From Frigoribacterium endophyticum (GTDB taxonomy: Bacteria > Actinomycetota > Actinomycetes > Actinomycetales > Microbacteriaceae), in the NCBI RefSeq assembly GCF_011759585.1, contig NZ_JAAOYV010000001.1, positions 992,001 through 1,056,000 of the forward strand: a stretch of DNA of 64,000 bases, given 5' to 3'. The notes below the pieces were generated by a model. That model did no database searches and had not been told where the DNA came from. It worked only from the letters and a program-made list of their open reading frames with translations. Position 1 is the stretch's first letter; each line of letters begins with the position of its first letter. Positions 8,508-18,455 of this stretch are shown here, in pieces. A program made the position numbers and the translations under genes.

Positions 8508-9695
8508 ATGCCTTCGCTCGCCCCGCACGTCGCGTCCGTCCCCACGTCCGGCATCCGACGGATCTTCGAGATCGCGGCGAAGCTGGACGACGTCGCGATG
8601 CTCGTCGTGGGGGAGCCCGACGTGCCCGTGCCGCACCACGTCGCCGACGCGGCGAGGCGCGCCTGGGCCGACGACCGCACGAACTACACGCCGAACGGCG
8701 GCGTCCCCGCGCTCCGCGAGGCCCTGGTGGCGAAGCTCGCCCGCGAGAACGACGTCCACGTCGACGTCGAGCAGGTCTGGGTGACGGTCGGCGCCACGCA
8801 GGCCCTGCACCAGACGATGGGCCTGCTGCTGGCCGCGGGAGACGAGGTCCTCGTGCCCGACCCCGGCTACACGACCTTCACGATGAACGCCCGCATGCTC
8901 GACGCCGTCCCCGTGCCCTACGCGCTGTCGCCCGACCGCGGCTTCGTGCCGCACGTCGACGACCTCGAGAAGCTCGTCACTCCGCGAACCCGGGTGATCA
9001 TCGTCAACTCGCCGTCGAACCCCCTCGGCGTCGTCTACGAGCGGGAGGTGCTGCAGTCGCTCCTCGACTTCGCGGCGCGCCACGACCTCTGGGTGATCAG
9101 CGACGAGGTCTACGAGTACTTCACCTACGGCACGCCCCACGTCAGCCTGGCGAGCCTCGACGCCGACGACCGCGTCTTCAGCGTCTTCTCGACGAGCAAG
9201 ACGTACGCGATGACCGGGGTCCGGGTCGGCTACCTCGTGACGCCGCGCGGCCTCGCCGACACGATGCGCACGGTGCAGGAGGCCGCGATCAGCTGTGTCG
9301 CCGAGCCCGACCAGCTGGCGGCCCTCGCGGCCGTCCTCGGCGACCACTCGCCGGTCTCCGAGGCCCGCGAGCACTACCGCAGCAACCTCGAGCTGGCGAA
9401 GGGCCTGCTCGACGAGCGGGGCATCCGCTACCTCGACCCGCAGGGCGCCTTCTACCTCTGGATCGACGTCGGCCACGCCTCGCGGGGCGACGTCGCCGCC
9501 TGGGCGGAGGATCTCTTGTTCCAGCACCGCGTCGCCGTCGCGCCGGGCAGCGCGTTCGGCCGCTCCGGCGAGGGCTGGATCCGCGTCTGCCTCGCCTCGT
9601 CGCCCGAGGTGATCACGCGGGGCCTGGCCGCGCTGCCCGCTCCCGGCGACCCGCGACGCCCGCTCGGCCGCGCCTCCGTCGTGTCGTCCGACTGA
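8508..9695 (+). CDS. Pyridoxal phosphate-dependent aminotransferase (class I/II)
   Basis: Fold type I PLP enzyme of the class I/II aminotransferase family, 395 residues. Visible features are NYTPNGGVPALREAL near the N-terminus, VTVGATQAL (phosphate-binding region), NSPSNPLG with the conserved Asn, SDEVYEYF with the conserved Asp, and STSKTYAMTGVRVGYL with the PLP-binding Lys. The ATG at 8508 is preferred to the in-frame GTG at 8484 because a -10-like TAGTAC at 8494-8499 suggests a leaderless mRNA starting near it. The substrate is unknown; aspartate or an aromatic/branched amino acid are the usual options. No neighbour suggests a pathway. Confidence 0.88.
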   Translation: MPSLAPHVASVPTSGIRRIFEIAAKLDDVAMLVVGEPDVPVPHHVADAARRAWADDRTNYTPNGGVPALREALVAKLARENDVHVDVEQVWVTVGATQALHQTMGLLLAAGDEVLVPDPGYTTFTMNARMLDAVPVPYALSPDRGFVPHVDDLEKLVTPRTRVIIVNSPSNPLGVVYEREVLQSLLDFAARHDLWVISDEVYEYFTYGTPHVSLASLDADDRVFSVFSTSKTYAMTGVRVGYLVTPRGLADTMRTVQEAAISCVAEPDQLAALAAVLGDHSPVSEAREHYRSNLELAKGLLDERGIRYLDPQGAFYLWIDVGHASRGDVAAWAEDLLFQHRVAVAPGSAFGRSGEGWIRVCLASSPEVITRGLAALPAPGDPRRPLGRASVVSSD

Positions 9696-9733
9696 CCCGT
9701 CCCGCACCTCCCGCACCGCCGGGCGAGGGCGGG

Positions 9734-9753
9734 CCCCCGGCCGTTTCCGGGGG
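9734..9753 (+). terminator. Stem-loop after the aminotransferase
   Basis: A seven-base GC stem (CCCCCGG/CCGGGGG) with loop CCGTTT starts 38 bases after the stop codon. It plausibly ends the aminotransferase transcript. Confidence 0.55.
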
Positions 9754-9797
9754 TCAGCCCCCGAGGAGTCGCGGGTCGACTTTCCTAGGCTCGGTGC

Positions 9798-10112
9798 ATG
9801 ACCTCGACCACCACCGCCCCCGCCCCGTCCCCCTCCGTCGCCGCCCCCGCCGCTGCCTCCGCGCCGCTCAGCATCACGAGCCTCGTGCTCGGCCTGGTCT
9901 CCGTCGCCGCCGGCTTCACCCTCGTCGTGCCGATCGTCGGCCTCGTGCTCGGCGTCCTCGCGCGCCGTCGCGAGCCCGAGGCGCGCACGTTCTCGACGAT
10001 CGGCATCGTCGCCAACGCCGTCATGCTCGCGGGCGCGGCGATCGTGCTGGGCCTCGGCCTGGCCGTGGGCGTCCCGCTCGGCGTCGCGCACCTCCTCGGC
10101 GGCCTCGGCTAG
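9798..10112 (+). CDS. Small DUF4190-like membrane protein
   Basis: A 104-residue protein with a Thr/Ala/Pro-rich N-terminus (residues 1-27) followed by two hydrophobic helices separated by a short loop containing [18 protein letters not shown]. This layout, with LGLVS and [11 protein letters not shown] in the first half, fits the DUF4190 family of small actinobacterial membrane proteins whose function is unknown. The box TAGGCT at 9786-9791 lies six bases before the ATG, so the mRNA is probably leaderless. It stands alone between a terminator and lepA. Confidence 0.7.
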   Translation: MTSTTTAPAPSPSVAAPAAASAPLSITSLVLGLVSVAAGFTLVVPIVGLVLGVLARRREPEARTFSTIGIVANAVMLAGAAIVLGLGLAVGVPLGVAHLLGGLG

Positions 10113-10221
10113 GCGGCCCGGGCCGACCCGCCGGGGGCGCGGGTCGGCGCTGCCGGGCCCTCGCCGCGTCGCGGGCGTGGGAGAATGCTCGGACCCCCGC
10201 CCGCCACCCCCAGAGGACCGT

Positions 10222-12072
10222 GTGAGCCCCCAAGCACTCCGAGCACTCGAGCCGGCCCAGACCGCGCCCGAGCAACTCCGCAACTTCTGCATCATCGCGC
10301 ACATCGACCACGGTAAGTCGACGCTGGCCGACCGCATGCTCGGCATCACCGGCGTCGTCGAGAGCCGCGCCATGCGCGCCCAGTACCTCGACCGCATGGA
10401 CATCGAGCGCGAGCGCGGCATCACGATCAAGAGCCAGGCCGTCCGCATGCCGTGGGAGCGCGACGGGGCGACCTACGCGCTGAACATGATCGACACCCCC
10501 GGGCACGTCGACTTCAGCTACGAGGTCTCCCGATCGCTCGCCGCCTGCGAGGGCGCGATCCTCCTGGTCGACGCCGCGCAGGGCATCGAGGCCCAGACGC
10601 TGGCGAACCTCTACCTGGCGCTCGAGAACGACCTCGAGATCATCCCGGTGCTCAACAAGATCGACCTGCCCGCGGCCGACCCCGACAAGTACGCGGCCGA
10701 GCTCGCGAGCCTGATCGGCGGCGACCCCGCCGACGTCCTCCGCGTCAGCGGCAAGACCGGCATGGGCGTCGAGGAGCTCCTCGACCGCGTGGTCGACCGC
10801 ATCCCGTCGCCGGTCGGCGTCGCCGACGCCCCGCCGCGAGCGATGATCTTCGACTCGGTCTACGACAGCTACCGCGGCGTCGTGACATACATCCGGATGA
10901 TCGACGGCACGCTGCACCCTCGCGAGAAGGTCCAGATGATGTCGACGAAGTCGACGCACGAGATCCTCGAGATCGGCGTCTCGTCGCCGGAGCCGGTGCC
11001 GAGCGCGGGGCTCAGCGTCGGCGAGGTCGGGTACCTCATCACCGGCGTGAAGGACGTCCGGCAGTCGAAGGTCGGCGACACCGTCACGACCCACGCGAAG
11101 CCGGCCACCGAGGCGCTGCCGGGCTACACCGAGCCGCTCCCGATGGTGTTCTCGGGCCTCTACCCGATCGACGGCAGCGACTACCCCGACCTCCGCGAGG
11201 CGCTCGACAAGCTTAAGCTCTCCGACGCGGCGTTGGTCTACGAGCCCGAGACGTCGGTGGCCCTCGGTTTCGGCTTCCGCTGCGGGTTCCTCGGCCTGCT
11301 GCACCTCGAGATCATCACCGAGCGGCTCGAGCGCGAGTTCGGCCTCGATCTGATCACGACCGCGCCGAGCGTGGTCTACGAGGTCACGGCGGAGGACGGC
11401 AAGACCGTCACCGTGACCAACCCCAGCGAGTTCCCCGGCGGCAAGATCGCCAGCGTCCGCGAGCCGATGGTGAAGGCCGCCATCCTCGCCCCGAAGGACT
11501 ACGTCGGCGTGATCATGGAGCTCTGCCAGCAGCGCCGCGGGTCGCTGCTCGGCATGGAGTACCTCGGCGAGGACCGCGTCGAGATCCGCTACGCGATGCC
11601 GCTCGGCGAGATCGTCTTCGACTTCTTCGACAGCCTCAAGTCGAAGACGGCCGGCTACGCGAGCCTCGACTACGAGCCCACCGGCGAGCAGGAGGCCGAC
11701 CTGGTCAAGGTCGACATCCTGCTGCAGGGCGAGCAGGTCGACGCCTTCAGCGCCATCGTCCACCGCGACAAGGCCTACGCCTACGGCGTGCTGATGACCG
11801 GGCGCCTCCGCGAGCTCATCCCGCGCCAGCAGTTCGAGGTGCCCATCCAGGCCGCGATCGGCGCGCGGATCATCGCGCGCGAGAGCATCCGCGCGATGCG
11901 CAAGGACGTCCTCGCCAAGTGCTACGGCGGCGACATCACCCGCAAGCGCAAGCTGCTCGAGAAGCAGAAGGAGGGCAAGAAGCGCATGAAGACCATCGGT
12001 CGCGTGGAGGTCCCCCAGGAGGCGTTCATCGCCGCCCTCTCCGGCGACACGGAGAAGAAGGACAAGAAGTAG
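10222..12072 (+). CDS. lepA: Elongation factor 4 (LepA)
   Basis: Translational GTPase that acts on stalled or mistranslocated ribosomes. The 616-residue product has the G1 motif AHIDHGKS at residues 26-33, RGITI (G2), DTPGHVDF (G3) and NKIDLP (G4), and the LepA-specific C-terminal domain ending [20 protein letters not shown]. The GTG at 10222 is chosen because CAGAGGA lies seven bases upstream; an in-frame start at 10177 would add a Pro-rich tail that is not typical. A -10-like GAGAAT at 10181-10186 would give a short leader. The DUF1990 gene follows after four bases. Confidence 0.96.
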   Translation: MSPQALRALEPAQTAPEQLRNFCIIAHIDHGKSTLADRMLGITGVVESRAMRAQYLDRMDIERERGITIKSQAVRMPWERDGATYALNMIDTPGHVDFSYEVSRSLAACEGAILLVDAAQGIEAQTLANLYLALENDLEIIPVLNKIDLPAADPDKYAAELASLIGGDPADVLRVSGKTGMGVEELLDRVVDRIPSPVGVADAPPRAMIFDSVYDSYRGVVTYIRMIDGTLHPREKVQMMSTKSTHEILEIGVSSPEPVPSAGLSVGEVGYLITGVKDVRQSKVGDTVTTHAKPATEALPGYTEPLPMVFSGLYPIDGSDYPDLREALDKLKLSDAALVYEPETSVALGFGFRCGFLGLLHLEIITERLEREFGLDLITTAPSVVYEVTAEDGKTVTVTNPSEFPGGKIASVREPMVKAAILAPKDYVGVIMELCQQRRGSLLGMEYLGEDRVEIRYAMPLGEIVFDFFDSLKSKTAGYASLDYEPTGEQEADLVKVDILLQGEQVDAFSAIVHRDKAYAYGVLMTGRLRELIPRQQFEVPIQAAIGARIIARESIRAMRKDVLAKCYGGDITRKRKLLEKQKEGKKRMKTIGRVEVPQEAFIAALSGDTEKKDKK

Positions 12073-12076
12073 CCCC

Positions 12077-12868
12077 ATGCGCCGAGCCACCCACACCGAG
12101 ACCCGGACCACCTACGGCGAGGTCGGGGCCACCCAGGCCGCCGACCTGATGCAGTACCCGCCGGTCGGTTTCACCCCGGTCGAGTACCGCACCCGGGTGG
12201 GCCACGGCGACGCGCGCTTCGAGGCGGCCTGCATCGCCGCCCTGACCTGGAAGATCCAGGAGCGCAGCGGCATCACGGTGCGCGTCGACGACGTCCCGCC
12301 CGCCGATGACACCGGCTACGTGCCGGTGACGTTCGACGAGTCGGGCGAGCCGGTCGACCCGGCGCACTGGAGCGAGGAGCGCCCCGACGAGTCGCGCTAC
12401 GCGCCCGACGGCACGCCCTTCCTCACGGCCGGCACGACCGCGACGCTGGTCATCTCTGCCTGGGGCCGCCAGGTGGAGGCGCCGGTGCGCGTCGTCTACG
12501 TCGTCGACGAGCCGAAGCGCAAGGGCTTCGCCTACGGCACGCTCGAGGGCCACCCCGAGAGCGGAGAAGAGAGCTGGATCGTCGACCAGACCGACGACGG
12601 CTCGGTGTGGCTGACGATCCGTGCCTTCTCGCGCCCGAGCACGTGGCGCTGGCGCCTCGTGTCGCCGTTCATGAAGCGGACGCAGACCCTCTACACGAAG
12701 CGCTACCTCCAGGCCCTGAGCCAGAACGACGAGACCGGCGACGCGAGCGAGACCGTGCCGAGCGTCGACGACGTCGACCTCGCGGCCGCCGCCGAGGCCG
12801 CGGCGGACGACGAGGAGTCGCGCCGTCACGGTCCCGACGAGGTCCGCGACGTGCGTCCGGGCCACTGA
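12077..12868 (+). CDS. DUF1990 family protein
   Basis: A 263-residue protein with the family pattern TYGEVGATQ near residue 15, then GFTPVEYRTRVGHGDARFEAACIAALTWKIQERSGI, and a later segment where VYVVDEPKRKGFAYGTLEGHPESGEESW and FSRPSTWRWRL occur. These match DUF1990, a widespread actinobacterial family of unknown function. The ATG lies four bases after the lepA stop and the hemW start lies two bases after its own stop, so it is likely cotranscribed with both. The last 40 residues are acidic and low in complexity. Confidence 0.85.
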   Translation: MRRATHTETRTTYGEVGATQAADLMQYPPVGFTPVEYRTRVGHGDARFEAACIAALTWKIQERSGITVRVDDVPPADDTGYVPVTFDESGEPVDPAHWSEERPDESRYAPDGTPFLTAGTTATLVISAWGRQVEAPVRVVYVVDEPKRKGFAYGTLEGHPESGEESWIVDQTDDGSVWLTIRAFSRPSTWRWRLVSPFMKRTQTLYTKRYLQALSQNDETGDASETVPSVDDVDLAAAAEAAADDEESRRHGPDEVRDVRPGH

Positions 12869-12870
12869 CG

Positions 12871-14097
12871 GTGCCCGGAGCCCTCCCCGTCGCCGACCCG
12901 GCCCCCGCCGACGGATCCCTGCCCGCCTCCGTTTGCGAGGGCGTCGCCGACCGCGACCTCGGCGTCTACCTCCACGTCCCGTTCTGCCGCGTCCGCTGCG
13001 GCTACTGCGACTTCAACACCTACACGGGCGACGAGCTGCGCGGGGCCCGTCGCGACGACTACGCCTCGCAGGCGGTGGCCGAGGTGGCCCAGGCCGGCCG
13101 TGTGCTCGAGCGGGCGGGCCTGCCGCCGCGCCGCGCCTCCACCGTGTTCTTCGGCGGCGGCACCCCGACGATGCTGCCGCACACCGACCTCGCGACGATG
13201 CTGCACGCCGTCGTCGACACCTGGGGGCTGGAGGCGGGGGCCGAGGTCACGACGGAGGCCAACCCGGACAGCGTCGACGCGGAGTACCTGCGCGCCCTCG
13301 CCGCCGCCGGCTTCACCCGGGTCAGCTTCGGCATGCAGTCGGCCGTGCCGAGCGTGCTGGCCACGCTCGAGCGCACCCACGACCCCGAGCGCATCCCGCT
13401 CGTCGTGGCCTGGGCCCGGGAGGCCGGCCTCGACGTCAGCCTCGACCTCATCTACGGCACGCCGGGCGAGACCCTCGACGACTGGACGAGGTCGCTCGAC
13501 GTCGCCCTCGCGCAGGAGCCCGACCACCTCTCGGCCTACGCCCTGATCGTCGAGGACGGCACGAAGCTCGCCCGGCAGATCCGCCGCGGCGAGGTCGCCC
13601 AGCCCGACGACGACACGGCCGCCGACATGTACGAGCTGGCCGACGCCCGCCTCGCCGAGGCCGGCTACGACTGGTACGAGGTGAGCAACTGGTCGCGCGG
13701 CGTCGAGCACCGGTCGCGCCACAACCTGTCGTACTGGACGGGCCAGGACTGGTGGGGCGTCGGGCCCGGCGCACACAGCCACGTCGGCGGGGTCCGCTGG
13801 TGGAACGTCAAGCACCCCGCCGCCTACGCGCAGCGCATGACCGCGGGGGAGTCGCCCGGGGCGGGGCGGGAGACCCTCGACGACGAGACGCGCCGGGTCG
13901 AGCGCGTGCTGCTCGCCGTGCGCACGCGGGACGGCCTGCCGACGAGCGACCTCGACGCGACGGGCCGGGCGGCGGTCGCCGGGCTCATCGCGGACGGATG
14001 GATCGACGGCCGCGCCGCCCTCGCCGGCCGCGTCGAGCTGACGCGCACCGGGCGCCTGATGGCCGACGCCGTCGTCAGCCGGCTGCTCCCGGCGTGA
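12871..14097 (+). CDS. hemW: Radical SAM heme chaperone HemW
   Basis: HemW family protein, a radical SAM enzyme relative that binds heme and delivers it to target proteins (often annotated as oxygen-independent coproporphyrinogen III oxidase). The 408-residue product has the cluster-binding motif C39-x3-C43-x2-C46 within HVPFCRVRCGYCDF, then FFGGGTPTML, EANPDSV and SFGMQS. The extra Cys preceding the motif in true HemN is not seen, which supports HemW. The GTG at 12871 is two bases after the DUF1990 stop; no better start lies between. lepA followed by hemW and hrcA is the common order in actinobacteria. Confidence 0.9.
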   Translation: MPGALPVADPAPADGSLPASVCEGVADRDLGVYLHVPFCRVRCGYCDFNTYTGDELRGARRDDYASQAVAEVAQAGRVLERAGLPPRRASTVFFGGGTPTMLPHTDLATMLHAVVDTWGLEAGAEVTTEANPDSVDAEYLRALAAAGFTRVSFGMQSAVPSVLATLERTHDPERIPLVVAWAREAGLDVSLDLIYGTPGETLDDWTRSLDVALAQEPDHLSAYALIVEDGTKLARQIRRGEVAQPDDDTAADMYELADARLAEAGYDWYEVSNWSRGVEHRSRHNLSYWTGQDWWGVGPGAHSHVGGVRWWNVKHPAAYAQRMTAGESPGAGRETLDDETRRVERVLLAVRTRDGLPTSDLDATGRAAVAGLIADGWIDGRAALAGRVELTRTGRLMADAVVSRLLPA

Positions 14098-14099
14098 CG

Positions 14100-14132
14100 C
14101 GAGGCGCGCCTCCCCGGGGGAGACGCGCCTCG
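14100..14132 (+). terminator. Bidirectional stem-loop between hemW and the DUF4870 gene
   Basis: An imperfect inverted repeat starts five bases after the hemW TGA. Outer arms CGAGGCGCG and CGCGCCTCG surround an inner CTCCCC/GGGGAG pair. It sits between two convergent genes and would work in both directions. Confidence 0.65.
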
Positions 14133-14163
14133 GTGGGTGCGGCGGCGCTGTCGCGCCGGCGGG

Positions 14164-14718
14164 CTACGCCTTGATGAACTCGATCGTCAGCGGGTACTTG
14201 TAGTACTCGCCCTTGTTCGCGGCGAGGGCCGCGAGGATGCTGAAGACGAGGATGACGATGCCGACGGCGGCCGAGATCAGGTAGCCGACGAGGACGATCC
14301 AGAGCAGGGCGCCGACCACGCTCGCGATCGTCATCGTGATCTGGAAGTTGAGCGCCTGACGCGTGTGCTCCCGGATGAACGGACCGCGGTCCTTCAGCAC
14401 GAGGTAGCCGACGAGCGCCGGGATGAACCCGAACAGGATCCCGCCGACGTGGATCAGGGTCGACCAGAGCTTCTCGTCCTCCGGACGGAGGGGCTGGCCG
14501 GCCTGCTGGTAGCCGGCGCCGCCGCCCGGGGCCTGCTGGCCCCACGGCTGCTGCTGGCCGTAGGGCTGCGGGCCGCCCTGCGGCGCCTGCTGGCCGGGTG
14601 CCTGCTGGCCGGGTGCCTGCTGCCCGTACGGCGGCGGGCCGGGCTGGCCGGCCGGGCCGCCCTGGCCGGGCTGCTTGGCGTAGGGGTCCTGCGGCTCTGC
14701 GGGCGGGGTGTCGGTCAT
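14164..14718 (-). CDS. DUF4870 family membrane protein with Pro/Gly/Gln-rich N-terminus
   Basis: A 184-residue protein. Residues 1 to about 75 are a low-complexity tail rich in Gln, Pro and Gly (GQQAPGQQAPGQQAP and similar). The rest matches DUF4870: LIHVGGILFGFIPALVGYLVLKDRGPFIREHTRQALNFQITM followed by two further hydrophobic helices. Function is unknown; the tail resembles those of other actinobacterial small membrane proteins. The ATG at 14718 has AGGTGAG upstream as a ribosome binding site. It is divergent from hrcA. Confidence 0.85.
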   Translation of the reverse strand: MTDTPPAEPQDPYAKQPGQGGPAGQPGPPPYGQQAPGQQAPGQQAPQGGPQPYGQQQPWGQQAPGGGAGYQQAGQPLRPEDEKLWSTLIHVGGILFGFIPALVGYLVLKDRGPFIREHTRQALNFQITMTIASVVGALLWIVLVGYLISAAVGIVILVFSILAALAANKGEYYKYPLTIEFIKA

Positions 14719-14879
14719 CTGCTCACCTGGTTCGTCGTGGTCGGAGGTGACGGCCTCCCGCCCCGGAGGGGCCGGTGCCCGAGGGCGTCGACCGGACCGC
14801 GCGGTCCGGTGTCCGTCACGCCGAGCATAGGACAGGGAGGCGCGGCGCGAGTAGGTACCGCCAGGCCGGTGGCGTAGCA

Positions 14880-14906
14880 TTGGCAGTCTGGTACGGCGAG
14901 TGCCAG
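14880..14906 (+). promoter_or_regulatory. CIRCE operator of hrcA-dnaJ
   Basis: TTGGCAGTC and GAGTGCCAG are separated by exactly nine bases, the 9-9-9 layout of CIRCE. The right arm is consensus and the left has two departures from the ideal complement CTGGCACTC. A -10-like TAGCAT at 14875-14880 touches the left arm. HrcA, encoded 60 bases downstream, is the expected ligand. Confidence 0.85.
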
Positions 14907-14966
14907 CCGGTCCGTGTCGACGCCCGCGGGGCGCGCCGGGCCCGTGGTGCGATGAGGAGGTGTGCG

Positions 14967-15989
14967 GTGGTCTCGGAACGAGGGCTCGAGGTGCTGCGCG
15001 TCATCGTGCACGACTACGTCGCCTCCCGGGAGCCCGTGGGCTCGAAGTCCATCGTCGAGCGGCACCAGTTCGGCGTCTCTGCCGCGACGATCCGCAACGA
15101 CATGGCCCTCCTCGAGGAGGAGGAGCTCATCGCGGCCCCGCACACCTCCAGCGGCCGCGTCCCGACCGACAAGGGGTACCGCCTCTTCGTCGACCAGCTC
15201 GCCGACCTCCGCCCGCTCAGCGCCGCGCAGCGCCAGGCGATCGAGACCTTCCTCGGCGACTCCACCGACCTCGACGAGGTCCTCGGCCGCACCGTCCGCC
15301 TGCTCAGCCAGCTGACGAACCAGGTCGCGCTCGTCCAGTACCCCTCCTTCTCGCGGGCCCGCGTCCGCCACGTCGAGCTCGTCAGCCTCGCCGAGCGCCG
15401 GGTCATGACGGTGCTCATCACCGACACGGGCCAGGTCGAGCAGCGGGTCGTCGAGCTCCCCGCGCCGGTCGACGAGTCCTTCCTCGGCGAGCTGCGCTCC
15501 TCGCTCAACGCCCTCGTCGGCGGGGCTGCCCTGAGCGCCGCCGCGACGGCGCTGGCCGACCTGTCGGCGCAGCACCCGCCCGAGCGCGCGGCCACCGTCG
15601 GGCTCCTCGTGGCGAGCCTCGTCGAGCAGCTCGCCACCGGCCGCCAGGACCGCCTGGTCATGGCGGGCGCGGCGAACCTCGTCCGCATCGGCGACGACTT
15701 CAGCGGCAACCTCTACCCCGTCCTCGAGGCCATCGAGGAGCAGGTGGCGCTGCTCCGGCTCTTCGGCGAGATGCAGCTCGACGCCGTCGACGTCGCCGCC
15801 AGCATCGGCCGCGAGAACGAGTCGTTCGGGCTCTCGCAGGCGTCCGTCCTCGCGAGCGGCTACTCGTCGTCGGGCAGCGAGATCGCCCGCCTGGGCGTGC
15901 TCGGCCCGATGCGCATGGACTACTCGACCAACATGGCGGCGGTCCGGGCGGTCGCCCGCTACCTCTCGTCCCTGCTCTCCGAGCGCTGA
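14967..15989 (+). CDS. hrcA: Heat-inducible transcription repressor HrcA
   Basis: Repressor that binds CIRCE and, with GroEL, shuts off chaperone genes when misfolded protein is scarce. The 340-residue product has the N-terminal winged helix (SERGLEVLRVIVHDYVASREPVGSKSIVE and FGVSAATIRNDMALLEEEELI) and the HTSSGRVPTDKGYR segment, followed by the GAF-like dimerisation domain. The GTG at 14967 is chosen because GAGGAGG lies six bases upstream; an in-frame ATG at 14952 is the alternative. A CIRCE site upstream implies autoregulation. dnaJ follows after 139 bases. Confidence 0.95.
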   Translation: MVSERGLEVLRVIVHDYVASREPVGSKSIVERHQFGVSAATIRNDMALLEEEELIAAPHTSSGRVPTDKGYRLFVDQLADLRPLSAAQRQAIETFLGDSTDLDEVLGRTVRLLSQLTNQVALVQYPSFSRARVRHVELVSLAERRVMTVLITDTGQVEQRVVELPAPVDESFLGELRSSLNALVGGAALSAAATALADLSAQHPPERAATVGLLVASLVEQLATGRQDRLVMAGAANLVRIGDDFSGNLYPVLEAIEEQVALLRLFGEMQLDAVDVAASIGRENESFGLSQASVLASGYSSSGSEIARLGVLGPMRMDYSTNMAAVRAVARYLSSLLSER

Positions 15990-16128
15990 CGAGGGCCGTC
16001 GCCGGCCTGCGGCCCCGACCACCGACTCCACCCCCTGACACGACACACGACCAGCAGACACCCCACCCAGACATCCGCCCCGCGGCCCCCGCGGAGCGCA
16101 GACGCACACCAGAGGCAGACGAGAACCA

Positions 16129-17241
16129 GTGGCAGATCATTACGACGTGCTCGGAGTCGACCGCTCGGCGACCCCGGAGGAGATCAAGAAGGCGTACCGC
16201 CGGCTCGCCCGCGAGCTGCACCCCGACGTGAACCCCAGCCCGGAGGCGTCCGAGCGGTTCAAGGACGTCACGCACGCCTACGACGTCCTCAGCGACCCCC
16301 AGCAGCGGGAGCGCTACGACCTCGGCCCGCAGGCCGGCTTCGGCGGGGGAGGCGGCGCCGCGGGCTTCGGCGACATCTTCGACGCCTTCTTCGGCGGCGG
16401 GGGAGGCGGCGGCCAGCGCCAGGGGCCGAGGTCGCGTCGCGAGCGCGGCCAGGACGCCCTGCTCCGCCTCGAGGTCGACCTGGAAGAGATCGTCTTCGGC
16501 ACCCAGCGCGACATCGAGGTCGACACCGCGGTCCTCTGCGAGACCTGCTCCGGGTCCTGCTGCGCGCCCGGCACCTCGCCCCAGACCTGCGACATCTGCC
16601 ACGGCTCGGGCCAGATCCAGCGCCAGGTCCGCTCGCTGCTCGGCAACGTCATGACCTCCAGCCCCTGCGGCACCTGCCGCGGCTACGGCACAGTCATCCC
16701 GAACCCGTGCCCGACCTGTCAGGGCCAGGGCCGCGTCCGCGCGCGCCGCACCATCCCCATCGACATCCCAGCGGGCGTCGACACCGGCCTCCGCCTCCAG
16801 CTGCCCGGCCAGGGCGAGGTCGGCCAGGCCGGCGGCCCCAACGGCGACCTCTACCTCGAGGTCAAGGTCCGCCACCACGAGACGTACAGCCGCAACGGCG
16901 ACGACCTCCTGGCGACGCTCGAGGTGCAGATGTCCGACGCGATCCTCGGCACCGAGACGACCCTCGACGGCCTCGACGGCGCGGTGGAGATCGAGCTCAA
17001 GCCCGGCACCCAGAGCGGCGACGTGCTCACCGTCCGCGACCGCGGGGTCACGAAGCTCCGCGGCACGGGCCGCGGCGACCTCAAGATCGGCGTCCAGGTG
17101 GTGACGCCGACGAAGCTCAGCCACAAGGAGCGCGAGCTGATCGAGAAGTTCGCCGCCGGCCGTCGCGAGCAGGCGCCGGAGCTCTCGCAGTTCCAGCAGG
17201 GCCTGTTCGGCAAGCTCCGCGACCGGTTCCTCAACTTCTGA
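16129..17241 (+). CDS. dnaJ: Chaperone protein DnaJ (second-type actinobacterial DnaJ)
   Basis: Hsp40 co-chaperone that stimulates DnaK ATPase. The 370-residue product has the J domain (residues 1-68, HPD at 31-33), a Gly-rich stretch (about 72-100) and a zinc-binding region from 137 to about 201 with four Cys pairs. The first pair reads CETCSGSC rather than the usual CxxCxGxG; the other three are [16 protein letters not shown] and CPTCQGQG. The C-terminal substrate domains follow. Location behind hrcA marks it as the dnaJ2 type. The start is GTG. rsmE begins two bases after the stop, so the two are cotranscribed. Confidence 0.94.
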   Translation: MADHYDVLGVDRSATPEEIKKAYRRLARELHPDVNPSPEASERFKDVTHAYDVLSDPQQRERYDLGPQAGFGGGGGAAGFGDIFDAFFGGGGGGGQRQGPRSRRERGQDALLRLEVDLEEIVFGTQRDIEVDTAVLCETCSGSCCAPGTSPQTCDICHGSGQIQRQVRSLLGNVMTSSPCGTCRGYGTVIPNPCPTCQGQGRVRARRTIPIDIPAGVDTGLRLQLPGQGEVGQAGGPNGDLYLEVKVRHHETYSRNGDDLLATLEVQMSDAILGTETTLDGLDGAVEIELKPGTQSGDVLTVRDRGVTKLRGTGRGDLKIGVQVVTPTKLSHKERELIEKFAAGRREQAPELSQFQQGLFGKLRDRFLNF

Positions 17242-17243
17242 TC

Positions 17244-17987
17244 GTGGCGCACTTCTACCTGGTCGACGACCTGACGGAGGCGGTGGCCGGCTCGACCGTC
17301 ACGGTCACCGGCGCCGAGGCCCGGCACGCCGTCACCGTCAGCCGGGTGCGGGTCGGCGAGCAGCTCACGCTCGGCGACGGCCGCGGCACGGTGGTGCGGG
17401 GCGAGGTGACCGAGGCGACCGGAGACCGGCTGTCGCTGGTGGCGGCGACCGTCACCGCGCATCCTCGGCCGGGGGTGCGGATCGCGCTGGCCCAGGCCCT
17501 CGCGAAGGGCGACCGCGACGAGCTGGCCGTCCAGGCCGCGACGGAGCTCGGGGTCGACGAGGTCGTCCCCTGGTCGGCGTCGCGGTCGGTGTCGCGCTGG
17601 GAGGGCGCCAAGGTCGCGAAGGGCACGAGCCGCTGGCGCGCGATCACCCGTGAGGCGACGAAGCAGGCGATCCGGCCCTGGGCGCCCGAGGTGCTCGACC
17701 TCGCGACGACGAAGCAGCTCGCGGCCCGCACGGCGCTCGGCCCGGTGCTCGTGCTGGAGCCGACGGCCGACCGCGCGCTCTCCGCGGTCGACCTCCCGCC
17801 CGAGGGAGGCGCGGGCTCGGTCGTCACGGTGGTGGTCGGCCCCGAGGGCGGCGTCTCGACCGCCGAGCTCGCCCTCTTCGTCGACGCGGGCGCCACGCTC
17901 GCGAGGCTCGGCGACAGCGTGCTGCGGACCTCGACGGCGGGCCCGGCGGCCCTGGCCGTCCTCAGCGTGCGGCTCGGTCGCTGGTAG
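17244..17987 (+). CDS. rsmE: 16S rRNA (uracil(1498)-N(3))-methyltransferase
   Basis: SPOUT-class methyltransferase that modifies U1498 of 16S rRNA. The 247-residue product has an N-terminal PUA-like part (AHFYLVDD, GAEARHAVTVSRVRVGE) and the C-terminal knot with VVVGPEGGVSTAEL, LGDSVLRTSTAGPAAL. The GTG start lies two bases after the dnaJ stop codon, a common arrangement in this phylum. All family marks are present. Confidence 0.94.
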   Translation: MAHFYLVDDLTEAVAGSTVTVTGAEARHAVTVSRVRVGEQLTLGDGRGTVVRGEVTEATGDRLSLVAATVTAHPRPGVRIALAQALAKGDRDELAVQAATELGVDEVVPWSASRSVSRWEGAKVAKGTSRWRAITREATKQAIRPWAPEVLDLATTKQLAARTALGPVLVLEPTADRALSAVDLPPEGGAGSVVTVVVGPEGGVSTAELALFVDAGATLARLGDSVLRTSTAGPAALAVLSVRLGRW

Positions 17988-18043
17988 GCGGCCCCGTCGC
18001 CGACGTCGGGCCGGTGTCACCGGCCGCCGGTACGATGAGCGGC

Positions 18044-18455
18044 ATGTCCGACGACCAGACCAGCCAGGCCCCCGGCGGCTCCGACCAGCCGTCCGTCTTC
18101 AGCCGCATCGTCGCGCGCGAGATCCCGGCCGACATCGTCTTCGAGAACGAGCGGGTCATCGCGTTCCGCGACGTCGAGCCCAAGGCTCCCGTCCACCTGC
18201 TCGTCGTCCCCAAGAGCGAGCGGTGGCACGACGTCGCCGAGCTGGCCGCGGGCGACCCCGCGCTGCTCGCCGAGATCGTGGCGACGGCCTCGGCCCTGTC
18301 GGCCGACCCGGCCGTCTTCCGCTCCGACGACGGCACCGACCTCTCGGTCGGCCGCGGCGAGTTCCGGCTCGTCTTCAACACCGGCCCCTCGGCCGGCCAG
18401 ACCGTGTTCCACGCGCACGCCCACGTGCTCGGGGGACTCCTCCAGGAAGGCACCC

